Below, in pieces: positions 53,614 to 62,916 of a stretch of DNA of 64,000 nucleotides; the stretch's first letter is position 1, and every line of letters begins with the position of its first letter. The stretch is from the NCBI RefSeq assembly GCF_050003625.1, contig NC_134400.1, positions 57,106,066 to 57,170,065 of the forward strand. The letters are read 5' to 3'. A model generated the notes under the pieces. That model was not told the DNA's origin and did no database searches. It was given only the letters and a program-made list of their open reading frames with translations. A program made the position numbers and the translations under genes. The DNA is from Haematobia irritans. Taxonomy: Eukaryota > Arthropoda > Insecta > Diptera > Muscidae.

Positions 53614-54655
53614 CCTACACTACTTCTAGATTTCCAATTTCAGGCAAATTGGATAAAAACTACGGTTTCTATAAGCCCAAGAAGTAAAATCTTGAGATCG
53701 GTCTATATGGGGGCTATACCAAAACATGGACCGACACTCACCATTTTCGGAACACCTCTTTGTAGTCCTAACATACCTCTAGATTTCCAATTTCAGGCAA
53801 ATTGAATAAAAACTACGGATTCTAAAAGCCCAAGAAGTAAATTCGGGAGATCGGTCTAAACGGGGGCTATACCAAAACATGGACTGATACTCACTATTTT
53901 TGACACACCTCTTTATAGTTCTAAAATACCTATAGATTTTCAATTTCAGGCAAATTGGAGAAAAACTAGAAGCCCAAGAAATAAAATCGGGAGATCGGTC
54001 TATATGGGGGCTATACCAAAACATGGACCGATATTCACCATTTTTGGCACACCTCTTTATGGTCATAAAATACCTCCAGATTTCCAATTTACTTTATATA
54101 GTCGGAAATCAATATTTCGATGTGTTACAAACGGAATGACAAACCTATTATACCCCCGTCACAATTCTATGGTGGTTGGTATAAAAAATTATACGCTAAA
54201 ATTCAGTATATGCTGTAAAGCCTCTTGAATAGTTTTAAATAAGTTTTCTTTTTATTTTACCCATTTTTGTTGTCCTAAGGTGTGTTTTACTACCGCCTAT
54301 AGGCGGGATTGGGCATTAGGGGGTTAAATGTTTTGAAAGTATCAAAACATTTAAACGGTGAGTATCGGTCAAAACAGGGACCGATACTCACCGTTTTCAG
54401 CACATCTTTTTATGGTCCTAAAATACCTCTAGATTTCCAATTTCAGGCAAATTGGATAAAAACTACGGTTTTTATAAGGCAAAGATCCCAATTCGGGAAG
54501 TCGGTTTATATGCGGAATATATCAAAACCTGGACCGATACTGCCCATCTTCGAATAGAATAGACGAATCTGTACCAAATTTCAGGATGTGTTACAAATGG
54601 AATGACAAACTTATTATACCCCCATCACCATTCTATGGTGGTGGGTATACAAAAT
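53614..54655 (+). mobile_element. family D 3' part, two hairpin ends
   Basis: Family D repeats (TATATGGGGGCTATACC at 53705, 53858 and 54002; the first two 153 bp apart) lead to a 3' end with ATTCTATGGTGGTTGGTATA at 54187. A second, shorter unit ends with TTCTATGGTGGTGGGTATA near 54650. A short hairpin (AATGTTTTGAAAG/CAAAACATTT) is at 54328-54355. Confidence 0.6.
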
Positions 54656-55621
54656 TAAACTTATTTAAAACTTTTGAATAGTTTTAAATAAGTTTTGCGG
54701 TGGGTATAAAAATGTCGAATTTGTTTAAAACTAAAATATCGACTTTCCAATTATGGAAAATTTTGAAAGTCGAAAAATCTACTTTCGAATTATAGTAAAG
54801 TTTCAAATGTCGAATGTCAAGAGTCGAAATTTGGAATGTCAAATTAAAACAAAAAAACCCAAGAGAAACTATTGGCATTCATGGAAAATCATGGAAAAAT
54901 ATGACATGTCGCACTCAAAGAAAAGTGAACTCTCTATTTCACTAAAGCCAATTTAACATTGGTTTAGTTCATGGAATTATTATATATGGAGAAAGTCTCG
55001 TTTACTCTAATAATTTTTTCCGTACGTTAGTTAAATGAACTAAAAAACGGGAAAAATTTATACACAAATGAAGTAAAAAGTTTTACTAAATTCGTTCTTC
55101 TCTCCAAATAGTTCATTATTTCTTTAAATTTGTAAATTTTACTACAAAGTCGTCCATCATGAACTTCGTATGTCACTAAAGACATTGCAATTTTTTCTTT
55201 GAAACTACAAAATTTTCTTTAACAATTGGAAAAAAATAATTATGTGATGTCAGCGTTTGTAATACTGTTTAGTTAAAATTTTCTAAAATTATTAAAAATT
55301 TTCTAAAATTAACTAAATGTTTTCTTCCTGGTAGGTTCACTGTTTTTTCAGTGCGAGTCGGGTTTTTTTTTAATTTTTGAATATCAAATAACGGACTAAA
55401 ATTTTGAGATGTCGAGTTTTTCATATTATGAAACTTTTTTAAATACCCAACAAGCCAACTTTTCCATATTTTAGAGAAAAGATTCGAAATGTCGACGTTT
55501 TCATTCTGATTACAATCGCTAGGTAACATTACTTATTGGAACATGTGTGGAGAAGCCACATACCCCCCCCCCCCCCCTTGGGGGATGGATATTTAATCTG
55601 TGTGTTGGCATCACTGTACAT
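54656..55621. other. unassigned AT-rich stretch with a poly-C run
   Basis: No coding frame. Short GTCGAAA/TTTCGAC-type motifs recur at 54710-54840 and 55390-55500. A C run of 14 or more bases lies at 55564-55578. The right end is the target duplication of the next element. Confidence 0.5.
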
Positions 55622-55855
55622 TTCACATGCAGAGAGTGAAGCCGACCCATTTTTGTCGGCGGCGGCTAATACTAATTTTTTGCCTCCGGCGGCGGCGGCT
55701 TGATGGCTAAGCCGATATAGGTTAGGTTAGGTTAAAGTGGCAGCCCGATTAAGATTCAGGCTCACTTAGACTATTCAGTCCATTGTGATATCACATTAAC
55801 TAAAAGTACCTATTACATATGGGCACTTCTAGTTTTAACCGCTGAACCTTCTTGA

Positions 55856-58800
55856 TTATTTTTCTTTGTTGAACCAACCAGATTGTTCCAAAAATATTAG
55901 CAGACTGCTTAAGTTAACGTTTTCCAGATCCGCCAGTAATCTGAAGCTATATGCTCCTAAAAGTTGCTTGCGCTTTACACAAAATGCAGGACACTCACAC
56001 AAGAGGTGTTTAATTGATTCTTTTTCCTCCGCATCATGACAGCTCATACAATAGTCATTATGCTTCGCGCCAATAGTTTTTGCAAAATCGCCTATCAGGC
56101 AGCGACCCGTTATAGCAGATATCAGGAGTGATATCTGACGTCTCGAGAACATTAGCATATCTAGTGTGCGGTTTAAGTTGAAATGGGGCCATATTTGCTT
56201 GGTGTCGTTGCAACCCTTGCAATTCTCCCATCGAACATTTGCCATCATAACAGCCTTCTCACGCAGCATGAGCTTGCAGGTAGCTAGGGGCATACCAACA
56301 AATTCTAGTTCCCCTGGAATATGTAAGGTAGTCCCTAGCCTTGCCAACTCATCCGCTTCGCAGTTCCCCGGTATGTTCCTATGGCCAGGCACCCATATTA
56401 GGTGAATATTGTACTGCTCAGCCATCTCATTGAGAGATTTGCGGCAGTCGATGGCCGTTTTCGAGTTGAGGAACACAGAGTCCAAGGATTTTATTGCAGG
56501 TTGACTGTCTGAGTATATATTAATGCCAATATTTGTTGGAACATTACTTCTCAGCCAATTCGCCACCTCTCTTATTGCTAATATTTCAGCCTGAAAAACA
56601 CTACAGTGATTAGGTAATCTTTTCGCTATTCGAATTTCCAGATCTTTAGAATATACTCCGAACCCCACTTGTCCATTCAATTTGGAGCCATCAGTGTAGA
56701 AATCTATATATCTTTTATTCCCCGGGGTCTGTGTACACCACGCCTCACTGTTGGGAATTAGAGTTTCAAACTTTTTGTCGAAAAGTGGTTTTGCCAGGGT
56801 GTAATCCACTACGTTAGGCACATCTGGCATTACTTTGAGGACCGAACTATGACCGTACATTTTTTCCGACCACAGCGATAGCTCGCGCAACCGCACAGCC
56901 GTTGTTGCAGCTGACTGTTTGGCCAAAATGTCTAAAGGCAATAGATGTAGCATGACATTAAGGGAGTCTGTTCCTGTCTTACTAAATGCGCCTGAGATAC
57001 ATAAGCTCGCCATACGCTGAACTTTATCTAAACAAGTCGGTTTCTGAAGTGCCGGCCACCAGACTACAACACCATATAGCATTATAGGTCTAACTACTGC
57101 AGTGTATAGCCAATGCACAATTTTTGGTTTTAGTCCCCACTTTTTCCCTATTGCCTTTTTGCACGAGTACAAAGCTACCGTGGCTTTTCTCGCCCTCTCT
57201 TCAATATTAAGCCTAAAATTCAGCTTCCTGTCCAAAATAACGCCAAGGTATTTTGCACACTCACCAAAGGGAATTTCAGTACCCCCTAAGGAAATGGGCC
57301 TAACCGTGGGAGTTTTACGATCTTTGCAGTACATGACTAGTTCTGTCTTTGCTGGATTTACACCAAGACCATTATCTTTCGCCCATTTCTCAGTCATCCG
57401 GAGAGCTCTCTGTATAATATCTCTGATTGTGGATGGGAATTTTCCCCTGACTGCTAGCGCCACATCATCTGCGTATGCCACCACTTTTATCCTTTCTTTT
57501 TCTAGGGAAACCAGAAGGTTGTTTATAGCAACATTCCAAAGAAGAGGTGATAGAACTCCTCCTTGGGGAGTGCCTCTGTTCACATACTTTTGTATGTTTG
57601 CTTGTCCTAGTGTGGCTGAAATACGTCTCTTCATTAGCAGTTCGTCTAACAGCCTGAGTATACATGGATCAACATTCAGAGTTGTCAGTCCATTTAATAT
57701 CGAGCTCGGATGGACATTATTGAACGCCCCTTCGATGTCTAGAAACGCCACGATTGTGTATTCTTTGACAGATAGTGAGCTTTCAATAAAGCTGACTAGT
57801 TCATGTAGTGCGGTCTCAGTAGACCTGCCCTTCGAGTATGCATGCTGTCGTTTCGAGAACAAACTTGAATCGATGCTAGTTCTAAGATAAATATCTATCA
57901 TCCTCTCCAGAGTCTTAAGTAGGAATGAGGATAAGCTGATTGGTCGGAAATCCTTCGCCCTCGAGTGAGAGGCTTTTCCCGCTTTAGGTATGAAAACGAC
58001 TTTTGTTTCCCTCCACTTTCTTGGGATATATGATAAGTTGATACATCCTTTATATATCACCGACAACCAGGGGATAATTTTGTCAGTTACAGCTTGTAAC
58101 TCCGCCGGAGTAATTCCATCAGGTCCAGGGGATTTGAATGGTCCAAAGCTATTTAGCGCCCATCTTATTCTAGTTTCCGATACAATTTCCTCGACAGGAA
58201 ACGACCGCTGAGCAACTGTGGCACCGCCAGTACATGGTTCAACCGTCTGATTTCCAGGAAAATGTGTGTCCAATAGTACCTCCAGCGTCTCCTCACTGGA
58301 CGTTGTCCAATTGCCCTCCGATGTTTTAATGAAACCTGGAGCGGAGTTGGTGGATGCTAGAACCTTCCGTAGTCTGGAAGCCTCGGACGTATTCTCAATA
58401 CTGCTGCAGTAATCATTCCAAGAGTTATGCTGAGCCTTTCTCAATTCTCGCTTGTATCCTCTCAGATTCTTCTTGTAAGCGTCCCAGTCCTCAGGGGCTC
58501 TGGTGGACTTTGCCTTGTTAAAGAGCTTCCTGCAGGATTTCCTTATATTACTTAATTCCGTAGACCACCATGGTGGTCGATGTTTCCCCCTTGGCTTTCC
58601 TCTAGGGCATGCAGCTTTCAGTGAGATGTTGAAGGCCTTAGTAATCCGCTCCACTGCGTGTTCGATATCTTGCACATTTCTCATATTTGTCTCTGTTATT
58701 TCCGGTATCATCATATTGAACGATTCCCTATACCTATTCCAGTCAGCTTTCCTAACATTTGGCGGAAATATGATCTTGGTGATATGAACATCAAATTTGA

Positions 58801-59449
58801 AACTGATGTAGCGATGATCTGAGAAGCTGTATTCACTTAAAACCTGCCACTCAGATATCATTTCATTCAGTTCTTGCGAGGCCAAGGTGATGTCCAAAAC
58901 TTCTTGCCTGTTTTTAGTGACAAAGGTTGGGACATCTCCCATGTTGCAAACTACAAGATTAGTACGCAAAATAAACTCTATTAGCGACTCTCCCCTTGCA
59001 TTAGTATCACTACTTCCCCATATACTATGATGTGCATTCGCATCGCATCCCATAATGAGTTTCGTCTTTGTTTTCAGTGACTCCTCCACTAAGGTCTTAA
59101 CGGCATATGGAGGCATCTCCCTGTCATGTCCCATGTAGACCGAAGATACCCAATATTTGTATTTGGCTATTTCTAAACTTGCAACGACAGTGTCTGTATT
59201 GCACATTGAAGGAAGCAGAAACAAATTGAGCTCGTTTTTAGCAATTATACAGGCTCGATTTACATCATTACCAGTATACTGCAATAGTTTGAACCCCGGA
59301 GTACTTAATTCACATATTTTGTTTTTATAAACATATGGTTCTTGAATAAGAACTATATCTATGTCCCCTTTCATCAGGAGAACTTTTAAGGCAGCACATG
59401 CAGCCTTACAATGATGAAGATTTATCTGGAGGATCCGTAGGACCATCGA
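55856..59449 (-). CDS. LINE ORF2: AP-endonuclease / reverse transcriptase / RNase H (1198 aa), apparently intact
   Basis: ATG at 59449 (MVLRILQINLHHCK), overlapping ORF1 by 44 bp. It has the endonuclease motifs LIQEPY, MGCDANAHHSIW and SDHRYISF; reverse transcriptase motif A FLDIEGAF with its Asp, GTPQGGVLSPLLW and AYADD; RNase H TDGSK, AEILAIREV, YSDSQPA and GHRNIPGNCEADELAR; and the C-terminal CMSC...HLLCEC cluster. No stop or frameshift is seen over the full length. The C-terminal ~600 residues are almost the same as in copy 1, the N-terminal half more different, which suggests recombination or conversion between lineages. Confidence 0.94.
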   Translation of the reverse strand, partial: SMVLRILQINLHHCKAACAALKVLLMKGDIDIVLIQEPYVYKNKICELSTPGFKLLQYTGNDVNRACIIAKNELNLFLLPSMCNTDTVVASLEIAKYKYWVSSVYMGHDREMPPYAVKTLVEESLKTKTKLIMGCDANAHHSIWGSSDTNARGESLIEFILRTNLVVCNMGDVPTFVTKNRQEVLDITLASQELNEMISEWQVLSEYSFSDHRYISFKFDVHITKIIFPPNVRKADWNRYRESFNMMIPEITETNMRNVQDIEHAVERITKAFNISLKAACPRGKPRGKHRPPWWSTELSNIRKSCRKLFNKAKSTRAPEDWDAYKKNLRGYKRELRKAQHNSWNDYCSSIENTSEASRLRKVLASTNSAPGFIKTSEGNWTTSSEETLEVLLDTHFPGNQTVEPCTGGATVAQRSFPVEEIVSETRIRWALNSFGPFKSPGPDGITPAELQAVTDKIIPWLSVIYKGCINLSYIPRKWRETKVVFIPKAGKASHSRAKDFRPISLSSFLLKTLERMIDIYLRTSIDSSLFSKRQHAYSKGRSTETALHELVSFIESSLSVKEYTIVAFLDIEGAFNNVHPSSILNGLTTLNVDPCILRLLDELLMKRRISATLGQANIQKYVNRGTPQGGVLSPLLWNVAINNLLVSLEKERIKVVAYADDVALAVRGKFPSTIRDIIQRALRMTEKWAKDNGLGVNPAKTELVMYCKDRKTPTVRPISLGGTEIPFGECAKYLGVILDRKLNFRLNIEERARKATVALYSCKKAIGKKWGLKPKIVHWLYTAVVRPIMLYGVVVWWPALQKPTCLDKVQRMASLCISGAFSKTGTDSLNVMLHLLPLDILAKQSAATTAVRLRELSLWSEKMYGHSSVLKVMPDVPNVVDYTLAKPLFDKKFETLIPNSEAWCTQTPGNKRYIDFYTDGSKLNGQVGFGVYSKDLEIRIAKRLPNHCSVFQAEILAIREVANWLRSNVPTNIGINIYSDSQPAIKSLDSVFLNSKTAIDCRKSLNEMAEQYNIHLIWVPGHRNIPGNCEADELARLGTTLHIPGELEFVGMPLATCKLMLREKAVMMANVRWENCKGCNDTKQIWPHFNLNRTLDMLMFSRRQISLLISAITGRCLIGDFAKTIGAKHNDYCMSCHDAEEKESIKHLLCECPAFCVKRKQLLGAYSFRLLADLENVNLSSLLIFLEQSGWFNKEK

Positions 59450-60635
59450 GATTTTCAACAACCGTCACATCAGCCGCTTCAATCGAGTCATCAAGAATGT
59501 CCTCTTCAGAGATATCGGTGACTCTCGCAATAACCATAGGTTCAACTTTGGTGAGTTCTGAGGCAGTAGAAGCCTCCTCACGCATACGGTATCTATCCAT
59601 GTCTTCAAATGTCTTGGTATCCCCCTCGACTTCGCAAGAGGATCCGCTTACTTCTGATTCAGACAGAGGCTTGTCCATTTCTGAATCCTTTAGCTGATTG
59701 TTTTTATAAACCTTCATTTGGATATAATGAAAGCCATAACATACACGGCCCTGGGACTTTGCTAGATGTGGCAAAGACTGAGTGTTCAATATAAACACTG
59801 CATGCCGTCTTGGCCCATCCACTTCATCCAAACGGCCAACCTTCCAATCAGCTGTTGGAAGATCTGGATTGCATTGTTTCAGTCTATTTAAAATAGATTC
59901 AGGGTCAGGAGGGTTTGCAGGTATCCACGCATGTGTTCTTGGTCTAGCCGGTATGTCTTTCTTCTCGACTAACTCTAGAGCAGCTCCTTCCCAAACTTCA
60001 CCAATTAGTATCAGAGCAGCTTTAAAACATTCTATAGACCTCTGGTCCTCAAATGCGACTAGCTTAAATCTTCCTTGATACCAACCAGCCTCTTGGTGTC
60101 GAGGATCTGGGCCGGGAAACTTTTCCAGCACCTGTGAGTAGACGCCAGACAAAGCATTCTCAATTTCCCCCCATTTTTGCTTTGGAACCATACCGTCCAA
60201 TGCTCCTTTATTTATGATAGCCATCACAAGGCTGTCTTTAGCAACTGAGGCAAACGATCGTTGATCCCTTTTGGAGGATGGCAGCTCATCCGGTGATCGT
60301 TCCCTTTTTCCAGCCTCAAGAATTCCTTGAGCCCATTTTAAGGAATCGCTTTGTTTAGCCGACAACGTGCTTGGGTCGACTGATCCTAATTTCTTTAGGA
60401 TAAACAAAGCATTTCTGCGTTCTTTGAATCTCTTTCGTGAGGGATTACCTCCTTTTGATGCCGTTACCTTGGAAAAGGTCCGACTTGTCAAATTGTCGCC
60501 ACCTGTCGACCCGTCTACAGGTCGACTAATTGGGCCTAACTCTTGGTCATTGCCCAAATTTATAACTTCAGTCGATACCCGTCCACTGGGCCCTGAAGTT
60601 AGCAACCCAGTGGATGTCTTTGAATTTCTCTGCAT
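59406..60635 (-). CDS. LINE ORF1 protein (409 aa), copy 2
   Basis: Same layout as the 407-residue protein at 25932: polar basic N-terminus, then the DUF4780-like middle (WYQGRFKLVAFEDQRS, HAWIPANPPDPESIL, ADWKVGRLDEVDGPRRHAVF) and an acidic tail ending PPDKSSSL. Open throughout. The start is the ATG shared by all three copies (MQRNSK). No zinc knuckle. Confidence 0.87.
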   Translation of the reverse strand: MQRNSKTSTGLLTSGPSGRVSTEVINLGNDQELGPISRPVDGSTGGDNLTSRTFSKVTASKGGNPSRKRFKERRNALFILKKLGSVDPSTLSAKQSDSLKWAQGILEAGKRERSPDELPSSKRDQRSFASVAKDSLVMAIINKGALDGMVPKQKWGEIENALSGVYSQVLEKFPGPDPRHQEAGWYQGRFKLVAFEDQRSIECFKAALILIGEVWEGAALELVEKKDIPARPRTHAWIPANPPDPESILNRLKQCNPDLPTADWKVGRLDEVDGPRRHAVFILNTQSLPHLAKSQGRVCYGFHYIQMKVYKNNQLKDSEMDKPLSESEVSGSSCEVEGDTKTFEDMDRYRMREEASTASELTKVEPMVIARVTDISEEDILDDSIEAADVTVVENLDGPTDPPDKSSSL

Positions 60636-60665
60636 GGTGGCCTAATATCCCACCACACTTGAAAT

Positions 60666-60687
60666 TCGTAGTAGGTACTTACTACGA
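60666..60687 (-). other. LINE 5' UTR stem, copy 2 (covarying)
   Basis: On the minus strand TCGTAGTA pairs with TACTACGA. Compared with copy 1, both partners of the sixth pair changed (A-T to G-C), while the ninth pair is a mismatch. Confidence 0.55.
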
Positions 60688-61257
60688 TGATTTTATCCGC
60701 TATTAAAAAACACGTCCGTTCCGTTCGACGGTTGAAATAAAAATAATATAAATTTGTCTTATCGACGGCGGACAATTATCCGTAATAAAATCAATTTGAT
60801 GTTATCCGAACAGAGAATGAAGCCGACCCATTTTTACCTCCGGCGGCGGCGGCTTGGCGGCTGAGCCGATACAAATTTGTTCACTCGGCGGCGGACGATT
60901 ATCCATTATAAAATCAATTTAAAGTTAATTGAATGGTAATGAGTTTAGTTGTACAACCTATCTTACAAACAAATTTACTTTTCGTTAAAAATTTCTGAGC
61001 TAAATTTTTGCTAAATTATTATAGCAGCTTAAATGATTGGTTGTGTTCAAAATTTTGGAAAAAATACGACAATTATATATAAATTTTTCTGATTTAAATC
61101 GATATTTTTGATTAATTGGCGGCTAAATTTGAGTCGAGATGAGTCGACATATTCGGCGGCGGCGGCGTCGACTGGCGAAAAATGATCGGCGGCGACTGAA
61201 ATCGGCGGTGCGACTCGGCGGCTTCATTCTCTGTTCACATGTCTATCGTATCTTTAC

Positions 61258-61368
61258 CTGAATAATATGTGCATCAATTCACCGAAAACATCATAACGCC
61301 TGATGAAAGTTAATGCATTTGCTTCACATATGGCTTTCATTACACACTCCTGTCCCTTGTAACCATAA
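61258..61368 (-). CDS. DM4/DM12-type secreted protein gene, exon 3
   Basis: 111 bp between an acceptor (TTTTTTCTTTTACAG) and a donor (GTAAAG, 61257-61252). Translated in the frame set by exon 2 it reads SYGYKGQECVMKAICEANAL and continues to GELMHILF. GY-G-x-x-CV-x-KA-x-CE and G-E-x-x-H-x-x-F are the core of the DM4/DM12 family of insect secreted proteins. The exon ends in phase 2, so at least one more exon, which should carry further Cys, is expected. That exon is not found; a 5.6 kb transposon lies only 16 bases downstream of the donor. Confidence 0.85.
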
Positions 61369-61431
61369 CTGTAAAAGAAAAAAAAAACTCGTTAAAATTC
61401 CATGATCCCAATATGTAGCAACTCCAAATAC

Positions 61432-61673
61432 CTGTTCAAGCGTTCGATCATAATATCATAGATATCCCAACGTAATGTGGAACGTTTCACCCGATATTGG
61501 TTGGCAAATTGACGATTATTGACATTGGTCAAGGTATTTTTATACTCTGGCAAATAAGGATTTTCTCGGAAATGTGTCTCATTATAGGGTAGCCAATACA
61601 TAGCTTTCAGCACATAGCCACTTGTCAAAGATTCATATTCCAAATCCACAGGTATACCAATGCCACCAATAAA
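61432..61673 (-). CDS. DM4/DM12-type secreted protein gene, exon 2
   Basis: 242 bp between acceptor ACATTGACAG and donor GTATTTGG. Encodes FIGGIGIPVDLEYESL, VLKAMYWLPYNE, then RVKRSTLRWDIYDIM and ERLN. The stretch RSxLRWxIYxxxE is another hallmark of the DM4/DM12 domain. The frame is open past the donor for only a few codons, which supports the splice. Joined to exon 1 in phase 0 and exon 3 in phase 2. Confidence 0.87.
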
Positions 61674-61735
61674 CTGTCAATGTGATGTAACAGTGCTCCA
61701 AGTTATTTTAACTACAACTGGCCTTGTGTACTAAC

Positions 61736-61867
61736 CTGATGCCTTGTGGGTGCTCCCTGAGGGAATATGAGAAAACGCTTGTTCCTTATTGACCCAGAAA
61801 CTACAGCTAAATGGATCAATAACAAAAGAACAACCACAGATTGTTTGCCAATTGGTATTTTGGTCAT
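61736..61867 (-). CDS. DM4/DM12-type secreted protein gene, exon 1 with signal peptide
   Basis: Start ATG at 61867 (MTKIPIGKQS), 44 codons to the donor GTTAGT at 61735. A classic signal peptide (VVVLLLLIHLAVVSGS) is followed by RNKRFLIFPQGAPTRHQ, the family's typical start of the mature protein (R-x-KRFLxFP-x-G). The protein should be secreted; the role of the family is largely unknown. It is the only host gene in the window that I can recognise. Partial: the 3' end is missing. The upstream in-frame codons lack another ATG. Confidence 0.87.
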
Positions 61868-62251
61868 GTTGAATGGTTTCCAAGAACTGTGTGTTTTCCA
61901 ATGCAAACAAAAGATTTTAAATGGCCAACAAAAGTCTTATTAACAAGGCTTTGAAAAGTTGTTAATTACATGATCATAAACGATTAGCGATAACTTTTTA
62001 ACTGCAGCACATTCAATGAATGTGCCACACATAACGCTTTGGGATGAGGGCTTGTGTAAATTTCTTTGGCCAACATAGTCAATAGCAATGAACGTATGAA
62101 GTTTCGCAATATATAGATAATAGAGCAGGGATGATAAATAGTATAAAAGAAATCATACTAAATCCCCTTCGCGAAGGTAATTTTCAAAAGGTACTTTATC
62201 TACGCTCATTTTTGCAAAGCAATGCCTATTTTCACTGTTAAGATTAAGAAG
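61868..62251. other. 5' flank of the DM4/DM12-type gene
   Basis: Non-coding. A TATATATTGC stretch on the minus strand near 62110 could serve as a TATA box, but it is ~240 bases from the ATG and unproven. Only the start codon fixes the gene's 5' side. Confidence 0.35.
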
Positions 62252-62515
62252 TCATGGTCTTTTGGTTAGCATGGCCTACACACAAAGAAAATTTCATTAA
62301 AAGTCAGCCAACGACATTTTCATTAATATAATGAAAATATTCGTTAATAGTACTAAACGTTACATTGATTGACAGAAAATTCGTTATATTAACGAAAAAA
62401 TTCGTTGTATTAACGAATTTGTTTCATTGTCTGACTTTCAACGACACATTTCGTTAATATAACGAAACTTTTTCTATTAGTGTACTGTAACCATGGTGAT
62501 GGGTTCGAGTCCAGC
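62252..62515 (+). repeat. tRNA-like block split by a MITE
   Basis: TGGTCTTTTGGTTAGCATGG (A-box-like, 62254-62273) and GGGTTCGAGTCCAGCC (B box, 62501-62516) belong to one tRNA-like sequence, separated by the MITE at 62279-62482. Without it they are ~40 bases apart, the normal spacing. Confidence 0.6.
62279..62482. mobile_element. foldback MITE with TA target duplication
   Basis: Starts CACACAAAGAAAATTTC and ends GAAACTTTTTCTATTAGTG, with TA at 62277-62278 and 62483-62484. The interior carries TTCGTTATATTAACGAA-type palindromes and two arms with GTCAG...CAACGAC. 204 bp. Confidence 0.75.
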
Positions 62516-62902
62516 CTTATTACGATTACGTGCCACGGTGCTCAATAACTACAAAAAAGTATCAACTTCATCAGGCCTCATCAAGTTAAACTCATGAATA
62601 TGTGAAATTATATTTTTTTCCCACTGAGATATTGGGAAAGATAACTCAAAACTATATTTTTCCAGTGCAAGTGTTGAGTTATCTTTCTCACAGATTCTCA
62701 AAGTGCCAGTCCTGCCTTATTACGATTACGTGCCACGGTGCTCAATAACTACAAAAAAGTATCAACTTCATCAGGCCTCATCAAGTTAAACTCATGAATA
62801 TGTGAAATTATATTTTTTTCCCACTGAGATATTGGGAAAGATAACTCAAAACTATATTTTTCCAGTGCAAGTGTTGAGTTATCTTTCTCACAGATTCTCA
62901 AA
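62514..62902. repeat. tandem duplication, ~190 bp
   Basis: GCCTTATTACGATTACGTGC to CACAGATTCTCA occurs twice (62514-62700 and 62715-62900) with no change I can see. The second copy ends 15 bases before the 5' end of LINE copy 3. The two arms of the unit also contain GAGTTATCTTTC/GAAAGATAACTC, an inverted pair. Confidence 0.8.
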
Positions 62903-62916
62903 GTGACCTTTAATTC

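Larger units (their letters stand above)
55719..60736 (-). mobile_element. LOA-type LINE, copy 2, full length
   Basis: Runs from the 5' start TTCAACCGTCGAACGG (60736) to a TTAGG-type tail (55719). The two ORFs are open and the catalytic residues are present, so this is the best candidate for an active copy in the window. It is older or more divergent at the 5' half relative to copy 1; the second half is nearly identical. Confidence 0.92.
55630..61233. mobile_element. CGG-rich non-autonomous hAT-like element with LINE copy 2 inside
   Basis: Ends CAGAGAGTGAAGCCG (55630) and CGGCTTCATTCTCTG (61219-61233), with TTCACATG at 55622-55629 and 61234-61241: a perfect 8 bp duplication. The element's own DNA is rich in GGCGGCGG and GCCGAT. 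Its left part is repeated at 60812 (CAGAGAATGAAGCCG), an internal tandem duplication. The LINE at 55719-60736 splits the first repeat at GCCGATAT/ATAAATTTG. No transposase. Confidence 0.85.
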
